Below, one piece after another: positions 42,594 to 50,751 of a stretch of DNA of 53,072 nt (positions are counted from its first letter, which is position 1; every line of letters begins with the position of its first letter). The stretch lies in contig SCTZ01000086.1 in NCBI GenBank assembly GCA_004297765.1, positions 1 to 53,072 on the forward strand, given 5' to 3'. Under the pieces are notes generated by a model. That model saw nothing but the letters and a program-made list of their open reading frames with translations, had not been told where the DNA came from and did no database searches. Source of the stretch: Chloroflexota bacterium (GTDB lineage: Bacteria; Chloroflexota; Dehalococcoidia; FW602-bin16). Position numbers and translations under genes: made by a program.

Positions 42594-43610
42594 GTGTCTA
42601 CGGCGGTGCCGCGCGTCCTGTTCGTCCACAACTCGCCCATGCCGATGCGCTTTATCGCCACTGATTTGGCGCTCCTGAGCGAGTACTACCCGGTGACCGA
42701 GCTCTACGTCCAGGGCTGGCACATCGATCCGTCGCGTACCCTCCGGGACGTCAGGAGACACGACCTGGTTTTTGCCTGGTTTGCCAGCCGCCACTCCTTC
42801 CTTCCTATGCTGTTTGCGAAGTTACTAGGCAAGCCATCCGCGCTGGTCATCGGCGGCTACGATGTCGCCTGCATGCCAGAGATCGGATATGGGCACCAGC
42901 GGGGAGGTGCAAAGAAGTGGGTGTCCCGTCTCACCATCAACCTGGCAACGCGCCTTCTAACGCACGCCCAATGGTGCCGGGAAGAAGCCCGTCGCAACGC
43001 GGGACTTGATGATAGCCGAATTACCGTACTTCACCTCGGGCTAGACCCTCGTCTCTGCCGAACAGTGAGACCCAAAGAGGATTTGGTAGTCACAGTCGGG
43101 AACGTCCAGATGGACAACCTTGCCCGAAAAGGAATGGACAGCTTCGTGAGAGCGGCATGGCAACTCCCCAATGTCCCGTTTGTCCTGATTGGTCCGTGGC
43201 TCGACGGGGCAGCTCGACATCTGTTGCGCATCGCCCCGTCGAACGTCAGGATAACCGGGTACCTGTCGGATGCGGAGCTGACCGAATACATGGCTCGCGC
43301 CAAGGTCTACGTACAGGCATCCATTCATGAGGGTTTCGGGCTAGCTAATGCAGAGGCGATGCTGTGCGGGTGCATCCCAGTGGTCACGCGCGCCGGCGCT
43401 TTGCCGGAAGTGGTGGGAGATACAGGCGTCTATTTGTCATCTGCCAGCGAAGGGTCCATCGCGGCTGGGGTTCGTACGGCGCTAGGAATGAGTGCTGAGT
43501 GGGGCCAGCGCGCCAGAGAACGGATCCTCCGCGAGTTCCCGTTAGAAAGGCGTCGTCGACTACTATTCCAGGTTATTGATGATCTAGCGCAGAGAGGGCG
43601 CCATGGGTAA
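42594..43610 (+). CDS. GT4-like (GT-B) glycosyltransferase
   Basis: 338 residues from GTG 42594, with GAGGTGAT shortly upstream. It is short for a GT4 because the N-terminal domain is compact: RVLFVHNSPMPMRFIATDLA, LVFAWFASRHSFLPMLFAKL and SALVIGGYDVACMPEIGYGH. The donor half has ITVLHLGLDPRLCR, VVTVGNVQMDNLARKGMDSF, VLIGPWLDGAARHLLRIAP and the EX7E motif in SIHEGFGLANAEAMLCGCIP. It belongs with the small archaeal and bacterial GT4 type. The end overlaps a methyltransferase start by 8 bases. Donor and acceptor are unknown. Confidence 0.87.
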   Translation: MSTAVPRVLFVHNSPMPMRFIATDLALLSEYYPVTELYVQGWHIDPSRTLRDVRRHDLVFAWFASRHSFLPMLFAKLLGKPSALVIGGYDVACMPEIGYGHQRGGAKKWVSRLTINLATRLLTHAQWCREEARRNAGLDDSRITVLHLGLDPRLCRTVRPKEDLVVTVGNVQMDNLARKGMDSFVRAAWQLPNVPFVLIGPWLDGAARHLLRIAPSNVRITGYLSDAELTEYMARAKVYVQASIHEGFGLANAEAMLCGCIPVVTRAGALPEVVGDTGVYLSSASEGSIAAGVRTALGMSAEWGQRARERILREFPLERRRRLLFQVIDDLAQRGRHG

Positions 43611-44331
43611 GCCGATGGATGACCAATTGCTCACAGCCCGAACGACGTCCTGGTACGACGCGTACTATCTGAGGCATGGGCGCGGTCGCAACGACTTGTT
43701 CGGGAATCCTGAGGTTCTTCTCCAAGTCCTTGCTTTCGATGCATCGCTCATCTGCGCCCTCCGGTCGACTCATCTGGACCCACACACGGCGGTGCTGCTC
43801 GAGGTCGGCTGCGGAGGAGGGGCAGGCATTCCGAATCTTCTGCGGCTGGGATTCGATCCCGCCAGAATCTACGGAGTCGATCTCTTGGCGGACCGGATCT
43901 CCGAGGCGTCAGGTCGATTCCCCACTGCCCACTTCGTCTGTGGCGATGCCCGTTGCCTTGATTTTGAGGAGGGCGCCTTTGACATCGTTCTGGAATCGAC
44001 GATGTTTGTCTCGATCACGGATCACGAGATCTCCAGGGCGATCGCGGCCGAAATGCTGCGGGTTGTGAGAAGAGACGGATACATCGTCCTTGCCGATTGG
44101 CGATACGCCAAACCCGGTGGTACATCCTACGCGGGGTTGTCCAGAGGGCGAATCGATCAGCTCTTCCAGGTTGGCAGACAGACGCGAATAGTCGGGGTGC
44201 ATCACGGCGCCCTGGTGCCCCCGCTGGGACGCTATCTGTCTCGGCACGGGATGGCCTTCGTCTATTTCGGGTTGCGGGGGCTACTTCGTTTCCTCTGTGG
44301 ACAAGTGACCGTTGTGCTCCGGAAATGTTAG
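43603..44331 (+). CDS. SAM-dependent class I methyltransferase
   Basis: 242 residues from ATG 43603. Motif I is VLLEVGCGGGAGIPNLLRLG (about 63-82), then IYGVDLLADRI, VCGDARCLDFEEGAFDIVLE and MLRVVRRDGYIVLADWRY. The N-terminal TTSWYDAYYLRHGRGRNDLF and the late basic segment FQVGRQTRIVGVHHGALVPP resemble polysaccharide methyltransferases that cap a chain. It follows a GT4 gene with an 8-base overlap and precedes the initiating transferase. It is the third methyltransferase of the cluster, unlike the other two outside the SAM core. Confidence 0.87.
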   Translation: MGKPMDDQLLTARTTSWYDAYYLRHGRGRNDLFGNPEVLLQVLAFDASLICALRSTHLDPHTAVLLEVGCGGGAGIPNLLRLGFDPARIYGVDLLADRISEASGRFPTAHFVCGDARCLDFEEGAFDIVLESTMFVSITDHEISRAIAAEMLRVVRRDGYIVLADWRYAKPGGTSYAGLSRGRIDQLFQVGRQTRIVGVHHGALVPPLGRYLSRHGMAFVYFGLRGLLRFLCGQVTVVLRKC

Positions 44332-44404
44332 GCAAATCCGCGTGCGTCAGAGACTTGCCGGGTGACGTGCCGATCGCCGACCGCGGCAGGGAGGCGGGAG
44401 AACC

Positions 44405-45022
44405 ATGTATGCCTTCACCAAACGCTTGTTCGACATTCTTGCTAGCCTGCTAGGGCTGACCGTGGCGGCTCCCCTGTTCGTCCTCATTGGCATGCTCATC
44501 AGGCGTGACTCGCCAGGTCCCATTCTGTACAGGGGGATACGCGCTGGCAAAGATGGGCGGCCGTTCGCGATGCTCAAGTTTCGCACGATGGTGATGAACG
44601 CCGACCAGATCGGGGGACCCTCGACGGCCGCCGACGATCCTCGCCTCACCAGGACTGGGCGCTGGCTGCGCAAGTACAAGCTCGACGAGCTCCCTCAGTT
44701 GATCAATGTGCTGCGAGGCGAGATGAGCCTCGTCGGCCCCCGGCCCGAAGTGCTCTCCGAGGTCGAGGGATACTCCGCCAACGAGCGAACCCTCCTCACC
44801 GTCCGGCCGGGTATCACGGATTGGGCCTCGATGCGCTTCAATGACGAGGGCGAGATTCTCCAGGGTTGCTCCGATCCCCACCAGGCGTATCTGGAGAGGA
44901 TTCGTCCGGAGAAGATGAGATTGGGGCTGGAGTACGTCCACACGCGCTCTCTGTTGCTTGATATGCAGATTGTCGTCCAAACGGTTGCAGCGATCTTCAC
45001 GACCAGAGCTAGAAGTCGATAG
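44405..45022 (+). CDS. Initiating monotopic phosphoglycosyl transferase (bacterial sugar transferase family)
   Basis: 205 residues from ATG 44405, with GGGAGGCGGGAG upstream. A single N-terminal re-entrant helix (about 8-32, LASLLGLTVAAPLFVLIGML) anchors the catalytic core: GPILYRGIRAGKDGRPFAML, KFRTM (about 58-62), the catalytic Asp-Glu pair D94-E95 in KLDELPQLINVL, and MSLVGPRPE. It corresponds to the minimal small-PGT unit (PglC, WecP-like), without the extra N-terminal domain of WbaP. It transfers a sugar phosphate to undecaprenyl phosphate and so starts the repeat unit. Being minimal, it could use the UDP-bacillosamine or quinovosamine type of sugars that the 50752 dehydratase might supply. 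Confidence 0.93.
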   Translation: MYAFTKRLFDILASLLGLTVAAPLFVLIGMLIRRDSPGPILYRGIRAGKDGRPFAMLKFRTMVMNADQIGGPSTAADDPRLTRTGRWLRKYKLDELPQLINVLRGEMSLVGPRPEVLSEVEGYSANERTLLTVRPGITDWASMRFNDEGEILQGCSDPHQAYLERIRPEKMRLGLEYVHTRSLLLDMQIVVQTVAAIFTTRARSR

Positions 45023-45040
45023 TCACCTCCGGGAGAAACC

Positions 45041-45961
45041 ATGGAATCGCTTGACAGTTCTGCCTTTGAGATGCATCCGGCAGGTCCTTCTCTCCCTCCG
45101 CCGGACGTGATTGATCACGTCCCCATGACAGCGGAAACGGCTTGGCAGGTCAACCGCCTAGTCGACCTTGCCCATCGCATCCGTAGTCATAGCATCAGGA
45201 TGACGCACGCGGCTCGCTCATCGCACGTCGGTTCTTGCCTGTCGATGGCCGAGTTGCTAGCAGTCCTGTATGGTTCGGTCCTGCGCGTGGATCCTGCGCA
45301 CCCCGATTGGCCGAATCGCGATCGCTTCGTTCTCAGCAAGGGGCATGCCTGTGCCGCCGTCTACGCCGCATTGGCCGAGCGTGGCTTCTTCCCGCTAGAC
45401 TGGTTGGACACGTTCTATCAAAACGGCTCTCGCCTGTCTGGCCATGCCACGCAGGGCTACGTGCCTGGCATCGAGGTGTCTACCGGATCGTTGGGACATG
45501 GACTCCCCATCGCCACGGGCATGGCATTGGCGGCCAGGCGCGACGGGCGGCAATTCCGTGTCTTCGTCTTGTTGAGCGATGGTGAGTGCGATGAAGGCTC
45601 CACCTGGGAGCCTATCCTCTTCGCGCCCCATCATTGCCTGGATAACCTGGTTGCCATCGTCGACTACAACAAGATCCAGAGTCTAGGTACAGTCGACGAC
45701 GTGATGGCGCTAGAACCTTTCGCCCACAAGTGGCGCGCTTTCGGCTGGTCCGTGCGTGAAGTTGATGGCCATGACCTGCAAGACATCGTCGCGGCATTCT
45801 CCAGGATCCCTCTTGAGCCGCGGCGGCCGACGTGCATCATCGCCCACACGATAAAGGGCAAAGGAGTGAGCTTCATGGAGAACAAGCTTCTCTGGCACTA
45901 TCGTTCGCCGCAGGGCGAGGAGTACGAGGCTGCGATGGCGGAGTTGGAGGGCAAGGCATGA
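45041..45961 (+). CDS. Transketolase-like protein, N-terminal (thiamine diphosphate-binding) subunit
   Basis: 306 residues from ATG 45041, with GGGAG 7 bases upstream. Typical features are SHVGSCLSMAELLAVLYG, RDRFVLSKGHACAAVYAALA, GIEVSTGSLGHGLPIATGMA, and the cofactor motif LSDGECDEGSTWEPILFA ending in IVDYNKIQ. It pairs with the next gene, which overlaps by four bases (ATGA). Together they equal one split transketolase, which moves two-carbon ketol units between sugars. The LSDGECDEG variant is the form I associate with surface-glycan clusters more than with central metabolism. A role in making an odd-length or branched sugar is inference. Confidence 0.92.
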   Translation: MESLDSSAFEMHPAGPSLPPPDVIDHVPMTAETAWQVNRLVDLAHRIRSHSIRMTHAARSSHVGSCLSMAELLAVLYGSVLRVDPAHPDWPNRDRFVLSKGHACAAVYAALAERGFFPLDWLDTFYQNGSRLSGHATQGYVPGIEVSTGSLGHGLPIATGMALAARRDGRQFRVFVLLSDGECDEGSTWEPILFAPHHCLDNLVAIVDYNKIQSLGTVDDVMALEPFAHKWRAFGWSVREVDGHDLQDIVAAFSRIPLEPRRPTCIIAHTIKGKGVSFMENKLLWHYRSPQGEEYEAAMAELEGKA

Positions 45962-46902
45962 GGACAGCATTTATCAACACCCTTTTCGAGCTTGCCCGCG
46001 GAGATACACGCATCACACTAGTGGTCGGGGATCTGGGGTTCGGTGTGGTGACGCGTTTCATGGAGCGACTGCCTCTCCAATTCGTCAACGCGGGTGTCGC
46101 CGAGCAAAACATGACCAGCATGGCCGCCGGCATGGCGCTGAGCGGCAAGATTGTGTTGACGTACTCTATCGCCAATTTCCCGGTGATGCGTTGCCTGGAG
46201 CAGATCCGCAACGATGTCTGCTACCATCGCGCCAACGTGAAGATCGTGGCCGTCGGCGGAGGCCTGTCCTATGGTGCGCTTGGTCCGTCCCATCACGCCA
46301 CCGAGGATATCGCTGTCATGCGGGCACTCCCGAACATGATTGTGGTCGCTCCCGGCGACCCCATCGAGGCTGCCCTAGCCACGCGGGCGATTGTGACTCA
46401 CCAGGGTCCCTGCTACCTGCGCCTAGGTCGCGACCAGGAGCCAGTGGTCCACCCGAGCCTGGACGTAGATTTCCGACTGGGTAAAGCCATCGCGGTGCGA
46501 GAGGGAAGCGACCTCACGCTAATCGCTACCGGCGCTCTGCTTCCTACTGTTGTGGCGGTCTCCGATCGGCTCGGGGAGCATGGGATCTCAGCGCGAGTGC
46601 TGAGCATGCATACGGTGAAGCCTCTGGATACAGATGCCGTTGTCAAGGCAGGCCATGAAACGGGGACGATCTTCACCGTCGAGGAGCACAGCATCGTGGG
46701 AGGGCTGGGGAGTGCCGTGGCGGAGGTGCTCCTGGAGGCTGGGATCGGACAGATCAACTTCAGGCGCATCGGTCTCCGTGACGGATTCTCGAGCCAGGTG
46801 GGCGATCAAGACTATCTCCGCGCTCACTACGATCTCGACGCGGACGGCATTCTAAGAACCATCGACTCGGCATTGGCCCGAGCCAACGCTAGCATTCTGT
46901 GA
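45958..46902 (+). CDS. Transketolase-like protein, C-terminal (pyrimidine-binding) subunit
   Basis: 314 residues from ATG 45958, overlapping the N-terminal subunit's stop. The pyrimidine-binding domain contains TLVVGDLGFGVV, FVNAGVAEQNMTSMAAGMAL with the catalytic Glu that activates thiamine, and GLSYGALGPSHHATEDIAVM. The C-terminal domain has LTLIATGALLPTVVAVSDRL, VLSMHTVKPLDTDAVVKAG and FTVEEHSIVGGLGSAVAEVL. It completes the active site formed with 45041. A 233-base gap with a hairpin and a palindromic element follows, probably the end of a translation-coupled block. Confidence 0.92.
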   Translation: MRTAFINTLFELARGDTRITLVVGDLGFGVVTRFMERLPLQFVNAGVAEQNMTSMAAGMALSGKIVLTYSIANFPVMRCLEQIRNDVCYHRANVKIVAVGGGLSYGALGPSHHATEDIAVMRALPNMIVVAPGDPIEAALATRAIVTHQGPCYLRLGRDQEPVVHPSLDVDFRLGKAIAVREGSDLTLIATGALLPTVVAVSDRLGEHGISARVLSMHTVKPLDTDAVVKAGHETGTIFTVEEHSIVGGLGSAVAEVLLEAGIGQINFRRIGLRDGFSSQVGDQDYLRAHYDLDADGILRTIDSALARANASIL

Positions 46903-46930
46903 TCACTGAGCTGACACGTCCCGTCTTATC

Positions 46931-46953
46931 GGACCGATCGGACCGATCGGTCC
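46931..46953. repeat. Hairpin/palindrome built from GGACCGATC repeats
   Basis: GGACCGAT (46931-46938) can pair with ATCGGTCC (46946-46953) across a 7-base loop; GGACCGATCGGTCC (46940-46953) is also a perfect palindrome. It lies 28 bases after the transketolase stop. No T-run follows, so it is at best a Rho-type or pausing signal. Confidence 0.5.
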
Positions 46954-46963
46954 CACTAATGTA

Positions 46964-47107
46964 GAGGCTATCTGAAAAGGATCCATGGTCCAATTCCCCG
47001 TCATCCCCGCGAAAGCGAGGATCCACAGACCATAGGTACGCACCAGCGCCATGGATTCCCGCTTCCGCGGGAATGACGAGCCCTGGCCAAGCTTTTCAGA
47101 CACCCTC
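46964..47107. mobile_element. 144-bp MITE-like palindromic element, second family
   Basis: The ends GAGGCTATCTGAAAAG (46964-46979) and CTTTTCAGACACCCTC (47092-47107) are inverted copies, 14 of 16 matching. Inside, CGTCATCCCCGCGAAAGCG (left) mirrors the right arm TTCCGCGGGAATGACG, the widespread core of such dispersed repeats. No coding capacity. It sits 28 bases before the start of the next aminotransferase gene. Confidence 0.8.
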
Positions 47108-47135
47108 TGCCATCGAGACGAAAGGGGGATCGTCT

Positions 47136-48242
47136 GTGACCTACAAGGTGCGTTTTGTTAACCCGGGTAGGCTGTACAAGCTGCTCAAGGACGAGCTCGA
47201 CCAGGCTTATTTTGAGGTCATGACGCGAGGCGATTTCATCGATCGCGAGCAACTGCGTTCGTTCGAGGAAAACCTGGCCCGCTTTGTGGGCACCAGGTAC
47301 GCGGTCGGATTGAACAGCGGGTACGACGCCTTGCACCTATCGCTGCGTGCCGTGGGCATCGGCTCCGGAGATGAGGTGATTGTTCCCGCCCACACCTTCT
47401 TGGCGACCGTCTCAGCTGTCGCCAACGTGGGCGCGACGCCGGTTCTGGTTGACGTCGGGAAAGATTTCAATATCGACGTGGACAGAATCGAGGAGGCTAT
47501 CACAGACCGGACCAGGGGCATCATTCCCGTCCATCTCAACGGCTACATGGCCGACATGATCCGTATCACGGAACTCGCCAAACGATACCGCCTGATCATC
47601 GTGGAGGACGCCTGCCAGAGCCTTGGTGCCAGTCAGAATGGAAGGCGGGCCGGCTCGTGGGGACTGACGGGATGTTGGAGCTTCTATCCGTTCAAGATCC
47701 TGGGTGGATACGGAGACGGGGGCGCCATCACCACGGACGACTCGAGTGTCGCCTTGTTCGCCAGGCGCATGCGGTACAACGGAGAGGACCGCGAGACGGG
47801 CGACTATCACGGGCACGGTTTCACCTGTTTGCTGGATAACCTCCAGGCGGCCTTCCTCGATGTGAAGCTGCGATACCTTCCGGCGTGGATTCTCAAGAGA
47901 AGGCAGATAGCCGAACGCTATAGATACGCTTTCCAAAACATCAAAGACCTTCAGCTTCCTCATTACGACAGCGCCGATCGAGACCATGTTTACCAGAACT
48001 ACGTAGTGCGAGCGAAAGACGGTGATGCTTTCTCGGACCATCTCAAGCGCAATGGTATCGAGGTTCTCGTCCAGTGGCGAAAACCATACTACCGGCACAA
48101 AGCCCTTGGTCTGTTTGACCACGGTTTTCCGGAGACGGAAGCCATCAGCCGGGAGGTCTGCTCTCTGCCCATGAACGTGGAGTTGGATGACGAGGAGATC
48201 GTGCAAGTCATCAAGGTGGTTCGGTCTTACTATTTGTCATAA
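47136..48242 (+). CDS. DegT/DnrJ/EryC1/StrS-family sugar aminotransferase
   Basis: 368 residues from GTG 47136, with AAGGGGG 8 bases upstream; the open frame continues into the palindromic element and the longer start is not credible. PLP-fold features are GLNSGYDALHLSLRAVGIG, VPAHTFLATVSAVANVGATP, IPVHLNGYMADM, the cofactor Asp in IVEDACQSLGA, and the Schiff-base Lys187 in SFYPFKILGGYGDGG. It is only distantly similar to the aminotransferase at 12192. The KILGGYGDGG form is usual in the FdtB/QdtB/WbpE-like 3-aminotransferases, so a 3-amino sugar is a fair guess. Adjacent transketolase and aminotransferase genes may form one sugar-synthesis module. Confidence 0.92.
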   Translation: MTYKVRFVNPGRLYKLLKDELDQAYFEVMTRGDFIDREQLRSFEENLARFVGTRYAVGLNSGYDALHLSLRAVGIGSGDEVIVPAHTFLATVSAVANVGATPVLVDVGKDFNIDVDRIEEAITDRTRGIIPVHLNGYMADMIRITELAKRYRLIIVEDACQSLGASQNGRRAGSWGLTGCWSFYPFKILGGYGDGGAITTDDSSVALFARRMRYNGEDRETGDYHGHGFTCLLDNLQAAFLDVKLRYLPAWILKRRQIAERYRYAFQNIKDLQLPHYDSADRDHVYQNYVVRAKDGDAFSDHLKRNGIEVLVQWRKPYYRHKALGLFDHGFPETEAISREVCSLPMNVELDDEEIVQVIKVVRSYYLS

Positions 48243-48252
48243 GCGTCTTAGC

Positions 48253-48398
48253 GGTGCATCCACCAAGTCCCTTGCGCGTTCGTGGTGGCGGACCGCCGTG
48301 TCCGCCAGGGATGGGGTAGGGCACGCCTCCCCCGCCCTGCCCCTGGCGGACAGAGCCGTCCGCCACTACGGATATCGAGTGGAGTTGGCGGATGAACC
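48253..48398. mobile_element. 146-bp MITE-like palindromic element, third family, flanked by direct repeats
   Basis: GGTGCATCCACCAA (48253-48266) and TTGGCGGATGAACC (48385-48398) are inverted copies, 12 of 14 matching. The interior has GTGGCGGAC..GTCCGCCAGGG mirrored by CCCTGGCGGAC..GTCCGCCAC. CTTAGCGGT occurs at 48247-48255 and again at 48400-48408, which may be a target duplication overlapping the element end. A half copy of the same family lies at 52856. Confidence 0.78.
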
Positions 48399-48410
48399 AC
48401 TTAGCGGTAC

Positions 48411-48518
48411 TTCGTCGTTCTGAGGCGCGCACGCCGAAGAATCTGTACCCCCTTGCCGCACAAGGGTCGAAAGGGCGCGGATTCTTCCTCGCCTTAGGCG
48501 AGTCAGAATGATACACAA
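48411..48518. repeat. Palindromic repeat of the CATTCTGAGCG family, third copy
   Basis: The left arm TTCTGAGGCGCGCACGCCGA (from 48419), with AAGAATC after it, is mirrored by GGATTCTTCC and AGTCAGAATGA on the right. It is the core seen at 15175-15384 and 27068-27197, but without the TGTTCGACCACA ends. It lies directly beside the third-family element, so the 295-base gap before the next gene is filled by two repeats back to back. Confidence 0.75.
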
Positions 48519-48537
48519 CGGTTAGAGGGGACAATCT

Positions 48538-49716
48538 GTGAAGACCCTTTCTCGGATAACCGAAACTTTTTCCGAGTCCGTCATTCGTGAGATGACCAGG
48601 ATCTGCGACGCCGTCAGGGGGCACAATCTCGCCCAGGGGTTCCCTGACTTCTCGTGCGCTAGTGAGCTCAAGGAGGCGGCCATCCTCGCGATTAGCGCCG
48701 ACCGGAACCAGTACCCGGTCACGTTTGGGGAGCCGGAACTGCGCCGCGCCATCAGCCACAAGGTGCGCTGGTACAACGGCATCCAATGCGATCCCGAGAC
48801 CGAGGTCACTGTAACCTGTGGGGCCACGGAGGCGATGATTGCCACCTTGAAGGCACTCATCAATCCGGGCGACGAGATCGTCGTGTTCGAGCCGTTCTAT
48901 GAGAACTATGGCCCTGACGGCATCATATCCGGGGCGACCCCGCGATACGTGACACTCCATCCTCCTGACTGGTCGTTTTCCGACCAGGAGCTTGCACGCG
49001 CCTTCAGCACGCGAACCAAGGCGATCGTCATCAACACACCGAATAACCCAACCGGCAAGGTCTTCACGCGAGAAGAGCTGGAGCGCATCGCAGCGCTTTG
49101 CGTGGAGTGGGACTGCTACGCGATCACCGATGAGGTCTACGAGCATATCCTCTACGATGACGCACAGCACGTTTCACTGGCGACGCTGAGTGGCATGACG
49201 GATCGGACAGTGACGATCAACTCCGTCTCGAAGAGCTACTCCGTCACAGGATGGCGTGTCGGTTGGGCGATAGCCGATCAGCACATCACCCAGCGCATAC
49301 GGAAGGTACACGACTTTCTCACGGTGGGCGCCCCGACACCTTTTCAGCACGCGGCCGTCATCGGGCTTGGTTTTCCCAGGGAGTACTACTATCGTCTTCA
49401 GAAGCGCTACGCGGAGGCGCGAGCTTTTCTGCTGGATGTGCTGCAAGAAGCGGGCTTCAAGCCGTCGAGTCCCCGCGGAGCGTACTACGCTATCGCAGAC
49501 ATGTCGAACATCATGCCCAGGCTGGGCGTGAACGACGATGCCGCCTTCTGCAGGAAGCTCATCGAATTGACAGGTGTCGCGGCGGTTCCAGGCTCGTCGT
49601 TCTACTCCGACCCCGCCACAGGGAGAACACAAGTAAGATTCTGTTTCTGTAAGAGCTGGGAGACGCTGCGCGCGGTAGAGCTGGCACTGGCTAAGCTACG
49701 CGTAGCGAAGGGGTAA
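48538..49716 (+). CDS. PLP-dependent aminotransferase, class I/II (AspC-like)
   Basis: 392 residues from GTG 48538, with GAGGGG about 8 bases upstream. The fold-type I aminotransferase pattern is complete: NQYPVTFGEPELRRAIS, VTCGATEAMIATLKALI, PFYENYGPDGIIS, VINTPNNPTGKVFTREEL with the cofactor Asn, DEVYEHILYDD, and the Schiff-base Lys232 in SVSKSYSVTGWRVGW, ending in RTQVRFCFCKSWETL with the substrate Arg. Relatives convert amino acids and their keto acids. In this locus it could recycle the amino donor or make an amino-acid decoration of the glycan. The function is not determined, and it may equally be an unrelated housekeeping gene. Confidence 0.9.
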   Translation: MKTLSRITETFSESVIREMTRICDAVRGHNLAQGFPDFSCASELKEAAILAISADRNQYPVTFGEPELRRAISHKVRWYNGIQCDPETEVTVTCGATEAMIATLKALINPGDEIVVFEPFYENYGPDGIISGATPRYVTLHPPDWSFSDQELARAFSTRTKAIVINTPNNPTGKVFTREELERIAALCVEWDCYAITDEVYEHILYDDAQHVSLATLSGMTDRTVTINSVSKSYSVTGWRVGWAIADQHITQRIRKVHDFLTVGAPTPFQHAAVIGLGFPREYYYRLQKRYAEARAFLLDVLQEAGFKPSSPRGAYYAIADMSNIMPRLGVNDDAAFCRKLIELTGVAAVPGSSFYSDPATGRTQVRFCFCKSWETLRAVELALAKLRVAKG

Positions 49717-49719
49717 GCG

Positions 49720-50748
49720 GTGCAGCAGTCTCCATTGGTCTCATTGATAATTCCTTGCCGCAACGAGGCGGGTTTCATCGGGGCGTGTCTCGATTCCATC
49801 GTGCGCAACGACCTCCCCAGGGGTCAGTTGGAGATCCTCGTTGTCGATGGAATGAGCGACGACGGCACGCGAGAGGTTGTGCGACAGTACGCTCGGCGTT
49901 ATCCGTTCATAAGGCTGCTGGACAACCCTCGACGGGTCACACCGGCCGCGATGAACATGGGCATCGAGCACAGTAGTGGTGGAATCATCGCCCGGTTGGA
50001 CGCACATAGCACCTGCGAGCCCCGCTATCTCTCCAAATGCCTTGCTTCCTTGCGTGAAACAGGAGCGGACAACGTCGGTGGAGTCTGGCTGATCCGTCCT
50101 CGGCGTGACACCATGATGGGACGGGCTATCGCGCTGGTCCTGTCCCACCCGTTTGGCGCCGGCAACGCCTACTACCGGACGGGCACAGGCAAGCGCCGTC
50201 TGGTAGACACCGTTCCTTTCGGCTTCTACCGGCGTGAAGTCCTCGGCAGGATCGGCCCCTTCAACGAGCACCTGGTGAGAGGCCAGGATATGGAGCTGAA
50301 TCTTAGGCTCGTGAGAGCAGGGGGGCGCATTCTTCTCGATCCGGAGATTGCTAGCCAATATTATGCCCGCTCAGACTTTGTCACTTTCCTCAGGCATAAC
50401 CTGGCTGATGGTTACTGGGTCACATACGCCGCGAGGTTTGCCAAGCTGCCGGTGTCCTGGCGTCACTGCGTCCCGCTCCTGTTTGTACTGGGCCTCAGCG
50501 GTACTCTGGCGCTGTCGTTCGTCGTCCCATGGTTCAGATGGGTGTCATCCATGATCATGGGAACCTATTCTGCCACGGCCGTGTACTTCTCTATCCGCGC
50601 CGCGCACGACAAGCGACGGGCTGAGTACATGATCAGCCTGCCGGTGGCGTTCGCGACACGGCATCTGGCCTATGGACTCGGTTCCAGCTTTGGACTTGTC
50701 AGTCTCGTCGCAAGCAAGGTTAGGACCGCGTTCACTTCTCGGAGGTAA
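49720..50748 (+). CDS. GT2-family glycosyltransferase with C-terminal membrane helices (ExoA-like)
   Basis: 342 residues from GTG 49720, three bases after the previous stop. The GT-A domain starts at LVSLIIPCRNEAGFIGACLD, then EILVVDGMSDDGTREVV, and TPAAMNMGIEHSSGGIIARL with the acidic D in RLDAHSTCEP. It closes with DTVPFGFYRREVLGRIGPFN and the catalytic-side RGQDMELNLRLVRAGGRILL. Two membrane helices at about 248-268 and 273-293 follow. The set is that of ExoA-like transferases of succinoglycan synthesis. It is expected to act on a lipid-linked intermediate at the inner face. Confidence 0.9.
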   Translation: MQQSPLVSLIIPCRNEAGFIGACLDSIVRNDLPRGQLEILVVDGMSDDGTREVVRQYARRYPFIRLLDNPRRVTPAAMNMGIEHSSGGIIARLDAHSTCEPRYLSKCLASLRETGADNVGGVWLIRPRRDTMMGRAIALVLSHPFGAGNAYYRTGTGKRRLVDTVPFGFYRREVLGRIGPFNEHLVRGQDMELNLRLVRAGGRILLDPEIASQYYARSDFVTFLRHNLADGYWVTYAARFAKLPVSWRHCVPLLFVLGLSGTLALSFVVPWFRWVSSMIMGTYSATAVYFSIRAAHDKRRAEYMISLPVAFATRHLAYGLGSSFGLVSLVASKVRTAFTSRR

Positions 50749-50751
50749 ACC

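Noticed and set aside
47073-47135. Earlier start for the DegT aminotransferase inside the palindromic element
   Set aside because: It has no ribosome site and would translate the repeat's right arm; GTG 47136 has AAGGGGG at normal distance.
48211-49170. 319-codon minus-strand frame across the repeat pair
   Set aside because: It reads through two palindromic repeats and antisense to a clear aminotransferase; no domain is visible.
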